Shown here in pieces: positions 56,427 through 64,000 of a DNA stretch of 64,000 nt (position 1 is its first letter; each line of letters begins with the position of its first letter). The position numbers and the translations under genes are program-made. The notes under the pieces are model-generated. The model had not been told where the DNA came from and searched no databases. It saw only the letters and a list, made by a program, of their open reading frames with translations. This DNA comes from Trichodelitschia bisporula (lineage: Eukaryota; Ascomycota; Dothideomycetes; Phaeotrichales; Phaeotrichaceae): NCBI GenBank assembly GCA_010356995.1, contig ML996694.1, positions 123,224 through 187,223 on the forward strand, given 5' to 3'.

Positions 56427-56600
56427 GGTAAATGCTCTAAGACGCGAAGCGGAAACTGTACTGACGATTTAGTCCTATTACGTCTGTTATACAGCGCCAC
56501 TAAATATACCGCCAACGATACTATATACACATCTCCGTACCACAACAACTCTACTGCGAGAACTCGCATTCTAAGCTCAAGTCGCGGCAGAGTTAGCTGT
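56427..56600 (+). repeat. Linker module, copy 2
   Basis: Second copy of the module at 54605-54780, with the identical 19-mer TATATACACATCTCCGTAC and an offset of about 1.82 kb. On both strands the translated segment is similar between copies (for example GNCTD, IYTSPY in the plus sense), as expected for a recent DNA duplication. Confidence 0.75.
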
Positions 56601-56626
56601 CTTCGCTGCACCCAACCACCTTCACC

Positions 56627-57470
56627 ATGCCTCTCTTCGTAGGTGTTCCAGCTCCGGCCCCCATCTCTGTCTCCACCGTTGTGCCTCTCCCGGTGCCAGA
56701 GAGATAAGTACCCTGCGTAATGCGACGTAAACGTAGGCTAATCCACCTTGTTTTCACAGTCGGAACCGTTCCTTCAGCGCGTTTGTTGTGCAACTGACCA
56801 AGATCACAAAGAAAGTGCGAGGCTGGCACTTGAACAAGATTGAAGGCAAAAGCGAGGCGGCCAAGGTGGTCTCAGATGCTGAAATCGAGCGAGAGCTCGA
56901 AAGCGTGTCGAGCGGCGACTTTGCGGCGATGTGGCGCAAGATCTCTAATGACCAGGTAGCAAAAACCTGCACCGATGCCGCTATCATCAGCAAGGTCGAA
57001 AAAGCACTGAGCACGGACAACACATAATCGCGTCGCAGTCGCTATGTCGTTATGACTTGCACGGCGTTGGCTCCAGAGGCACCTCCGGTTGAGCTGGAGA
57101 AGGCTCAGCTGGACCTGGCGCCGAGGAAGTTCGAGCTGAGGACGATCCAGATTCACATACACAACTGAGATAGCTGCGTTTCTACTAGGCCCAAACGATC
57201 AACTCTTTCATCTTCCACTGGCTGGTGCACTCAGATAACTACTGTTGAGCAAGCTGCGAAGGAGCCTCCATCGGATGCCGTGTTCTGTCCCACTGTAAAG
57301 TCAGGGACTCTAGAGAATCACGATTTGCCCCCGACTCCCATGTCTGGGAACGGGGATGTGATTGATGAAACCAGAAAAAGCCCCTGAACGATCTGAGTGA
57401 GGGAAAGGTGGCAGTGGAGGGGAGGATGAGGGAACATGAAAATGGAGAGGATGGGGTGTAGCTATCTATT
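56627..57470 (+). pseudogene. Tandem relative B of the orphan gene, truncated
   Basis: The copy begins MPLFVGVPAPAPISVSTVVP. In relative A the intron donor is GTAAGT; here the same position reads ATAAGT (after CCAGAGAG), which leaves an in-frame stop unless an unusual AT-AG splice is used. The acceptor (TTTTCACAG) is intact and the second exon (56760-57027) is open: SAFVVQLTKITKKVRGWHLN, then SDAEIERELESVSSG, ending KALSTDNT. A later piece (MTCTALAPEAPPVELEKAQL) resembles the next part of the family. The large conserved core is missing. I regard it as a truncated, probably dead copy. Confidence 0.6.
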
Positions 57471-58300
57471 CATCGCTGATGCAGCGCATTAACGTACATG
57501 CTCCACTGATGATTGGATTCTTACTCCCGAGGTGATTTTGTTGGCAACTTCGCCGTCATAAGGCCAAACCAACTGTCACAGGCGTTCCAAAAAAGGTGAT
57601 CGAGGTAGCGTAGACAGCCAAGGAAGTCCCTCAAATCGGCCGCCATCGTGGCCTCATTTGTATGGGCTTGCTACAGTCATTCAGCCCCCGGGGCATAGGC
57701 CCCTCTAGTCTCTCTAGATTTCACCTTGCGACTCGCTGAGGGTGGAGAGGTTGGTGCTGAATTGCGAACCCGGCTCATGTTGAGAGGTGAGGAGAGGGAG
57801 ATGCTAGGGTGGTAACGGGGGTCAGGGGGTCAGTGCAAGGCTGAGGATCGAACTGGGCCTGTCTTTGGATGCCAGGCCGGGATCAGACAGGAAATGCCTT
57901 CAGATTCGCATTCAAGACTGAGGGTCAAACGGGGACGGCCTTCAGACACAATCCTCAGTCCGGCCAAGCCTTCGATTCTGCGCGGTCTTCCATCCTCGGC
58001 CGTGGTTGTTGACCTGGAGACAAACACAAAGGCTTGGCAGTCGCCAAACGGTGCGCTCGGGTCCTCGACCTCCTTCCCCTCTGGGAAAGTCTTCGATTCC
58101 ACGAGTCTTCCATTATCGATCGCCAGCATTCACCATTGAAGCAAACACAACGTCTTGGCACTCGACAGCAGTACTTAAGTCCTCCACGTTCTTCTGCCCT
58201 TCTCCTCTTCTTCTTCGTCCACACAACAATACATTCCTCATCTTCCAGTCAGCATCTACCACCCCACCACATATCACAATTAAGACGCACCGAAGTTAAC
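57471..58300 (+). promoter_or_regulatory. Leader/promoter region of the intact orphan gene, with a 121-bp duplication
   Basis: Two copies of a block beginning CTTCGATTC (57970 and 58091, period 121) share CGRTCTTCCAT, RCAAACACAA, CTTGGCA and TCCTCNACNTTCTTC. An older related segment lies at 57894-57960. CT-rich DNA (CTTCTCCTCTTCTTCTTCG) and the context GAAGTTAACATGCC precede the start codon, as in the related copies. Confidence 0.6.
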
Positions 58301-60046
58301 ATGCCTTCGGGGTGCAATACCGCCACCTCGCCAGCCATGGAGTCCTCGACTTTCCTTTCCGGTCTTGCGAAGAAAATGCGTGGGTTCAAGCGGGGGACAA
58401 AGAAGGACAAGAAGAAATCCGATTCCACCATCATGAGGGAGCTGGAGATTTCCCTGAGCGGCAATAGGGTCCTGCGCCGGTCAATCAAAATCGTTCTGGT
58501 GCATGCGACAACGGCTGCTGCGCCTCTCGGCGGGAAGGGACACTCGCTTCAGCATGCGGAGGGAGAGACTGCCGTGCAGTGGACCCCGAAGCTGCCGGAG
58601 CCCCTTGCGCCCACCGAAACCTCCGTGCTTGTCATCTGGCAGCCGGAGGTGCAGCCAGAGCACCAGCAATCGGAGCGGCAGGAGCACCAGCTGCCAGAGC
58701 AACAGCAAGACAAGCAGCCAGACCAGCAGCCATTGAAGCAGCCCGAGCAACAGCCAGGCGAGCACTCAGCGCAGCATCCATTGAAGGAGACCGAGCAGCA
58801 TGCGAAGGGACCCACGGAGACCTCAAAACCCGAGGCGCTTGAGGGCGGTGGTACTCCAGAACTTCCGGTGGAGCCAGTGCAGCTTCCGACGCCGGAGTCC
58901 GTGGAGACCATCGTCCAAGGTGGAGCGTCCGAGCATAAGGAAACCGATTGTGACGATGTGGTTGCTAAACAGGTCAATGAAGAGGCCGGCACCAAACCCG
59001 CCGACCCAATTTCGAAATTCCCGCCTAATGTCTTCTCTGGCCCAGCGCCAGTTCGACTTGATGATGCCGCTTTCACCGTCGACTTCGGCGGCGAGGAAGC
59101 CAAGCCTTGGGTTCTCCCGCGCTTCGGTCGTAACATTCTTACGCCGACTTCACGCCTGCCGCCCGCTCGCCGCCCCCCGACCCGGAAGCTCGATGTTCCA
59201 GGCTTGCTTGCAATGTTTGAGGGCCCCGGTTGCTACATGGAGTGGGGTGGAGCGCACGCCCCGGCCGATATGCCCAAGGCATGTGTCGAGTGCACCACCC
59301 CTAAGACCGAGCAAAATGTGCCACTTCCACCGTCATCAGCTGATCTTGGGGCTCCGACATCCGATGCCAAAGAAAATTCAGAAGAAACCAGCGCCTCGAT
59401 TTCATTTATCGGCGACCGCGCCGCCCCGGAGGCAGTTAGCCATGAGACCACCACTCTGCTACCCTCGGCTCCAGCTCGCCGCATTCTCAACCCATCTTCG
59501 CGTCTTGCCCGCGCCGGCCCGCAGTTGGATCTCAAAGTACCGCTTCCACCTTCGCAATTTGAGTTTGGGGTGTCCGGTTCCGTATTCGATTTTACAGTTA
59601 AGCAACAAGCCTTCCAGCTGCCCCCGATTCCCAGCTTTGCAAATCCCGCCAACGAGAACTTGATGGACCTGTCGCACTGCAATAATGAGGCTGAGGGAAA
59701 TACCGAGAGATTTAAGCTCACGGAGTATGAGGATATCGAGGAGAAAGACACCGGGGATGAGGACGAGGAGGAGGACGAGGAGGACGAGGTCAAGCCGGAC
59801 ACTACAACTCGTGTCTACAGCACTGTGGGCGGTCCGTTCTTCGCGGCTATCGAGGAGCGGTGCCCTGAGATCCGTATGGGTGACTCCGGTGCCTACAAGG
59901 CCGTGGAGGAACCGGTTACGACGGCGCAGGGTGACAACGAGGCGGCTGAAGAAGCTAAGAAGAAGAAGAAGAAGCGCGGTGGTAAGGGACGCAAGAAAAA
60001 CGGCAAGGGGCTGAAGGGCGGGAAGGGCGGAAAGGGGAAAAAGTAG
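58301..60046 (+). CDS. Intact member of a tandem orphan-gene family (581 aa)
   Basis: I do not recognise this protein. It is one uninterrupted exon. Residues 15-50 are basic (SGLAKKMRGFKRGTKKDKKK). About residues 113-170 are Gln/Glu/Pro-rich with short EQQ-type repeats (QEHQLPEQQQDKQPDQQPLK). A conserved core shared with relative A lies near 248-330: AKPWVLPRFGRNILTPTSRL, RKLDVPGLLAMFEGPGCYME, ADMPKACVECTTP with a CxxC pair. A second shared block is RILNPSSRLARAGPQLDLKV. An acidic run (DEDEEEDEEDE) and VYSTVGGPFFAAIEERCPEI follow, and the tail is lysine/glycine-rich (KKKKKKRGGKGRKKNGKG). There is no signal peptide or membrane segment. The basic ends and acidic middle suggest a nucleic-acid or chromatin-associated protein, but this is inference. 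Confidence 0.7.
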   Translation: MPSGCNTATSPAMESSTFLSGLAKKMRGFKRGTKKDKKKSDSTIMRELEISLSGNRVLRRSIKIVLVHATTAAAPLGGKGHSLQHAEGETAVQWTPKLPEPLAPTETSVLVIWQPEVQPEHQQSERQEHQLPEQQQDKQPDQQPLKQPEQQPGEHSAQHPLKETEQHAKGPTETSKPEALEGGGTPELPVEPVQLPTPESVETIVQGGASEHKETDCDDVVAKQVNEEAGTKPADPISKFPPNVFSGPAPVRLDDAAFTVDFGGEEAKPWVLPRFGRNILTPTSRLPPARRPPTRKLDVPGLLAMFEGPGCYMEWGGAHAPADMPKACVECTTPKTEQNVPLPPSSADLGAPTSDAKENSEETSASISFIGDRAAPEAVSHETTTLLPSAPARRILNPSSRLARAGPQLDLKVPLPPSQFEFGVSGSVFDFTVKQQAFQLPPIPSFANPANENLMDLSHCNNEAEGNTERFKLTEYEDIEEKDTGDEDEEEDEEDEVKPDTTTRVYSTVGGPFFAAIEERCPEIRMGDSGAYKAVEEPVTTAQGDNEAAEEAKKKKKKRGGKGRKKNGKGLKGGKGGKGKK

Positions 60047-61416
60047 CTTGTCCAAAGGCCGAGCTGTCCTCTCTATGGGGAGCGAAGAATATGAGGGAAG
60101 GGTGTGATGGTCTGGTCTGCTAGTTCTAATGTTCGTCAATGTCTTTTAATCCTGCGTCCCAGATGCGGGAAAGAAGTAGCAATTCAATTCATGATCTGAA
60201 GGAGTACGTGCGGGTTCTTTCTTCGTGCTTTGACCCATATAGCCAGTTCTTGATGCTTGAAGTCGCGGATGGGGAGTTGATGCGATATATGCGTCGTCTG
60301 TGGACCGAGCGCCGTCTGGCTGAAGTTGAGACGTTCGCATAATGCGCCACACCTACGCCACATGCCACGCCGCAGCGGCCAGTTGCCGGGTAACCACATC
60401 ACCTTAACCACTGGATCTCAACGTCGTTGCATTTTTCACTTCGTCACTTTCTGTGCCATTACCCATCCTTCACATCATTCAAATGCATGAATTATTTGCT
60501 TACACCTACTAGCATAGTTACAGCCAGCATGTCAACGAAGCCCTTCGATCCGCACGTCCTCTCCATTACCAGCGTTAATCAATGGACTCTAGTTCTAGTT
60601 CTAGGCGCACTCCCGTTTTACGGTTTCATAGAATAGTTACTCTCTTTGTCCAATGTCAAAAACATTTGATTATCCCAGCTGATTCCTTGCTAACTCAAAG
60701 GAAAGCTGACTTACGCACTTCACCTCCAAAATGCGTTGGCAGTCGTCCTGACAACACCTGGTAGAAGCAACATGAACATCGTGACAATCAACGTTGAGAA
60801 TCAGCACCCTGGGGCAAACAATAAAGTTCTAACAGCGACCCCAAGTTCAGATAAAATCAAAGTTGCGACGGAATCAAACTCACAAAGTTACATCCATCAA
60901 AAAAGGGCCAAAGAGCAAAAATAATATCTTTTCGGAGTATGAAATCCCACAATCTTCAGCGGCCAGCTCAAGAAAGTGAGTTTTACTACCGAGGGTCGAA
61001 CTCGAGGGGCTGACCAGTGGGTGATATGGAATGATCTAGACAGACGAAGTTAACTGTTATACTCTGTCCCACTCGACCACACTGCCCCGAATCCGGTGCC
61101 CTAGACAAACCATTTTTGTGCGGCGGGGAATATAAGGGGACGGTCGGTAGGCCAAGACTGTACAGCAGGCTTACGCGTGCAGCCAACAGCTCCCTAGAAC
61201 GCTCTTGTCCATCTAACCAGGCTGCCCAGGCTTCTAAAGTGCAAACTTTCATATTTGGAACCAAGGAAGAGCTAAAAGGCACCCATAAACTGGTAGGGAA
61301 CAACATATCATCCGTTATTACTGTTCGTACCTGTGAAGTGTTTGTCAGTCTTAGAACTCTCAACATCTCCAAAAGCATGAATTGATAAGGACTACAACCC
61401 TCCGCAAAGCAAGTTC
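60047..61416. other. Intergenic region with a tRNA-like SINE remnant
   Basis: About 1.4 kb, more AT-rich than the surroundings. The only recognisable structure is the tRNA-like segment at 60898-61086. A 67-codon plus frame at 60139-60342 has no supporting feature. Confidence 0.5.
60898..61086 (-). mobile_element. tRNA-derived SINE remnant (Pol III promoter boxes A and B)
   Basis: On the minus strand TGGTCGAGTGG (61069-61079) fits box A, and GAGTTCGACCC (60993-61003) fits box B inside a perfect five-pair T-arm (TCGAG, TTCGACC, CTCGG). A GACAGA...TCTGTC stem lies where an anticodon arm would be, but the acceptor and D stems do not pair and the boxes are 67 nt apart. It is therefore not a working tRNA. 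A T6 run about 90 nt further on (60899-60904) could terminate Pol III. The arrangement fits a SINE or tRNA pseudogene. Confidence 0.4.
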
Positions 61417-62490
61417 TCAGGCAACCGTCTCCCCATTCGCCGGCACCGCCGCCGTCGGCGCCGGCGGCGGCTTCTCCGGCTTCACATACCCAAACCTATT
61501 CTCCGTAATCGCAAGCTTCAGCTCCGTCCCCGCATCCAGCCCCTCCGAGTCATCCTGCAAATCAAAGCTCTTCCCATTCGCTGCAACCGCAACCGCACGC
61601 CCATGCACCCCCTCATCAGCACACAGCCTCATCGCAACATCCACACAATCGCTGACCTCCGCCAAACTCAAACCCGCCTTCTCCATATACTCCCAGTATC
61701 CTTTCGTCATATTCGTCTTGACGAAAGTTGGGGCGAGGAGATTGACTCTGAGATCCGGATGTCCCTCGCCTAGGATCCGGCGTGCACCGCGGAGGGCACG
61801 GAATATACCTCGCACACCCCACTTGCTGCCGCAGTAGTCGAGCACGCCCGTCATGCTGGTGAATCCGCCCATCGACGCGACGAGCAGGATGGTCTTTGCA
61901 TCGCTGCTCGGGCCCGGGTTGTGCCGGAAGTGGTGCAGCGCGAGGTAGACGGTGTTGTACACGGCCATCATGTTGATGTCGAGGACGCGGGTGGAGGGCG
62001 GCTCGGGGTCGCCGTTGGCGTCGAGCGGGGGATTCTGGATCCAGGATCGCTGGCCGGAATTGCCGACGCCGGCGCTTGGGATTAGGATGTCGAGGGTGTG
62101 GTTGGGGGAGAAGGCGAGGCTGGCTTTGAAGGCGGCGATGAGGGAGGGCCAGGAGGTTACGTCGGTTTTGATGAATTGCGCGCTGGAGAGGTTAGCTGGG
62201 TGGGTAGAGTTATGGGAGGAGGAGGTACTGTAGCCCCTGGTCGGTGAGTTGCCCGGCTGTATCGTTGCCGTCGGTTTCGTTGATGTCGGCGATTGTCACG
62301 TAGGCGCTGGGACGTCAGTTGAGTTCATCGGATTGGCTTGGGAGAATTACCCCGCTTCAGCGAGCGCGATGGCGCAGCCTTGCCCGATGCCCGTGGCGCC
62401 GCCGGTGATGAGCACGGTTTTGCCCTTTAGGCTGGCTGTGTCGAGGGACGACGACAGGTCGATCTTGGGGCTCCACTTGTCGGTCTCCAT
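61417..62490 (-). CDS. Short-chain dehydrogenase/reductase (classical SDR)
   Basis: A NAD(P)-dependent oxidoreductase of unknown substrate; the layout resembles the 15-hydroxyprostaglandin-dehydrogenase-like branch common in fungi. Three exons (62490-62351, 62306-62229, 62182-61417; introns 44 and 46 nt) give 327 residues. The cofactor site is GKTVLITGGATGIGQGCAIA, with TIADINETDG binding the adenosine. The usual NNAG motif is replaced by LIPSAGVGNSG. The catalytic serine lies in ILLVASMGGFTSMTG, and the YxxxK motif is YCGSKWGVRGIF. The C-terminal 50 residues extend past the SDR core and end in a proline/alanine-rich tail. Acidic D in ADIN suggests NAD preference. An isolated gene with no pathway neighbours. 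Confidence 0.92.
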
Positions 62491-63428
62491 GGCTGAAAGA
62501 TCACAATAGCAAATGAGGGGAAAGAGCAGAGGTGTCTAGCCTTATATTTCTCCGCCCTGTTCCCCCGGATGAGCTTATGTACGTAGCGGCGCCCACGCGA
62601 ATTAGTCTACCCCGCGGAATACGCCTGAACTAGGGGTTCCTTGCGGGTGCGAGATCTGCCGAGGAGAGACGCCAGTAAGTGAGATAGATTAATGAGATAT
62701 GGGATAGGCACAAAAGAGGGGCTTAGTTGTATCGGTATAGGTGCTTTTCGCCGATCTAAGGGCCTGTGAACGACTGGAGGAACAGAATCGTGATAGATGA
62801 ACGGCGGATTGTCCGGGATAGGTCGGCCAGTAAGGCTGCTTGGATCGGTTGCTTATCCGAAGACGAGGCATGGGGCAAGCTACAGTTGTCATTGGACTAC
62901 GATATATCACCTTTAAAGGAAAGAGGGGAAGGCTGAGGGGAAAGGCTGAGAGAGTGGGGTGAGCGGATGAGGTGAGGTGTCCGGGTGGACAAAATTAATG
63001 CCTCAGGCTCTACCGTTGAAGACCGTTGATCTCCAGGCAGCGACAAGCGTCAGTGGCATCATCCTCTTCCATTCTTCCCCACACCACCAATACACCCCGG
63101 CATTGTTGAGACGCACGGCAGGACAGACTCGATAACCAACGCCTTTACCATCCGAGGTGGGTGCCCGTCCTGCGACCAACTTTCCATCCCCCATCTCGGC
63201 TATGCTGACGTCCCGGTCAACCGGCAGAGCTTCTTCCCCTCCATGATGCCCAGAGCTTCACAACCGACTCAACGGCTCTCGGCCTTCTAAGATCATCCAT
63301 CCCATTTCATATCTGCATCCATATTTATCACATCCTTGTCTCCGAACACACCCGCATCGTCCGCAGCCTTAAAACTGCCATATCCATAGCTCAGAGCTCC
63401 CGGACAGAGTTCCGACCAAACCCCCACA
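62491..63428. other. Divergent promoter region, no gene
   Basis: About 940 bp between the divergent SDR and acyltransferase genes. Short frames have no coding signs. Confidence 0.6.
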
Positions 63429-64000
63429 ATGAACAACTTCGTCTACGACCTCTTCCTCTGGACCTTCTCGGTCCTGGTCGACCTCTTCTTCCGTGAAGTC
63501 CACCCCCGCGGCTCATGGAAGGTCCCGCGTAAAGGGCCGGTGATTTTCGTTGCCGCGCCTCATGCAAACCAAGTACGCGCCGCGTCCCACCGCACGCCGC
63601 ACTGCTAACCGTCGTAGTTCGTCGACTCCCTCATCCTTATGCGCCTCGTGCGAATTGAGGCCCGCCGCCGCATCGTCTTCCTCATCGCCGAAAAGTCCAT
63701 GCGTCGCCGCTTTATCGGCTTTGCCGCCCGACTCATTGGCGCTATACCCGTTGGCCGCGCCCTAGACAGCACTAAGGCTGCGCCCGGGCGCATATACCTC
63801 CCGGATCCCGAGAACGAACCGCTGCTGGTGCGCGGCGTGGGCACGAATTTTGAGGACAAGGAATTCCAGGTTGGCGGATTGCTTGTGCTTCCGAATGTCA
63901 ACCACGCAGCGGCCAATGCCGAGATTCTGGAGATTGTGGGGCCAGAGGAGATTCGACTTAAGAAACCCTTCAAGGGAGCTGGTTTGGACCTTGTGACGGG
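63429..64000 (+). CDS. Glycerol-3-phosphate acyltransferase, Sct1/Gpt2-like, 5' part
   Basis: The enzyme performs the first acylation of glycerol-3-phosphate (and of dihydroxyacetone phosphate) in the ER and lipid droplets, starting phospholipid and triacylglycerol synthesis. Exon 1 (63429-63572) and exon 2 from 63618 are joined across a 45-nt intron; the gene runs past the right edge. MNNFVYDLFLWTFSVLVDLF is a hydrophobic N-terminal segment, followed by EVHPRGSWKVPRKGPVIFVA and the acyltransferase motif APHANQFVDSLIL. AEKSMRRRFIGFAARLIGAI and PVGRALDSTK fit the fungal GPAT block II. The large insertion downstream (YLPDPENEPLLVRGVGTNFE) is typical of the Gpt2/Sct1 type. Confidence 0.88.

Noticed and set aside
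54428-56611. Minus-strand frames in linker copies 1 and 2 with similar translated text
   Set aside because: Similarity follows from the DNA duplication itself and is seen equally in plus-sense frames; no sign of independent coding.
1-64000. Secondary-metabolite gene cluster or defence-type operon
   Set aside because: The only pathway-type enzymes (SDR, oxidoreductase, protease) are far apart, with no synthase, transporter or cluster regulator nearby.

Overview
The window is nuclear DNA of a filamentous ascomycete (Pezizomycotina). The support is direct: short introns (about 40-70 nt, GTRNGT donors, CTAAC/CTGAC branch points, C/TAG acceptors), a GC-rich coding style, compact intergenic spaces, and a housekeeping set typical of that group (NC2alpha/Bur6, Med22, Psy2/PP4R3, Sfc1, Dfr1, eL43, eS24, an Ecl1-type zinc protein, an Asr1-type RING-PHD protein, a PARP). 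I cannot place it below subphylum from sequence alone. One run of N (22776-22935) is an assembly gap.

Layout, left to right. 0-4.2 kb: the 3' end of an unrecognised nuclear-type protein, a gene-poor stretch with tandem repeats, and a small charged orphan gene. 4.5-8.5 kb: PARP2-like poly(ADP-ribose) polymerase and NC2alpha, both on the minus strand. 9.7-14.6 kb: a saccharopine-dehydrogenase-like oxidoreductase diverging from ribosomal protein eL43, then a RING-PHD protein. 16.3-20.3 kb: the mitochondrial succinate/fumarate carrier, dihydrofolate reductase and Mediator Med22. 23.3-32.4 kb: PP4 regulatory subunit 3, a secreted aspartic protease and a long disordered orphan. 34.2-42.7 kb: a small stress/LEA-like protein, a broken Copia-type gag fossil, an Ecl1-like zinc protein, and a head-to-head pair of EFM3-type eEF2 methyltransferase and ribosomal protein eS24.

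42.7-49.8 kb is a 7-kb island without a recognisable gene, built of several unrelated families of degenerate tandem repeats. One roughly 290-bp family carries a TAAG-loop hairpin whose stem differs between two adjacent copies by two compensatory base-pair changes, so selection on structure should be tested. 49.9-53.5 kb holds a Psr1-type CTD-like phosphatase with an apparent GC-AG intron and a repeat-rich orphan.

54.2-60.05 kb is the most unusual gene region. A 581-residue orphan gene with a Q/E/P-rich section and a lysine/glycine tail is preceded by at least two decayed or remodelled tandem relatives and a 5' fragment, spaced by a repeated promoter-like linker. The window ends with a tRNA-like SINE remnant, a short-chain dehydrogenase and the 5' part of a glycerol-3-phosphate acyltransferase.

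No secondary-metabolite cluster, CRISPR array, rDNA or intact mobile element was seen. The recognisable genes are mostly unrelated housekeeping genes. The clearest functional pairing is eS24 with EFM3, both serving translation and sharing an intergenic promoter of about 340 bp.
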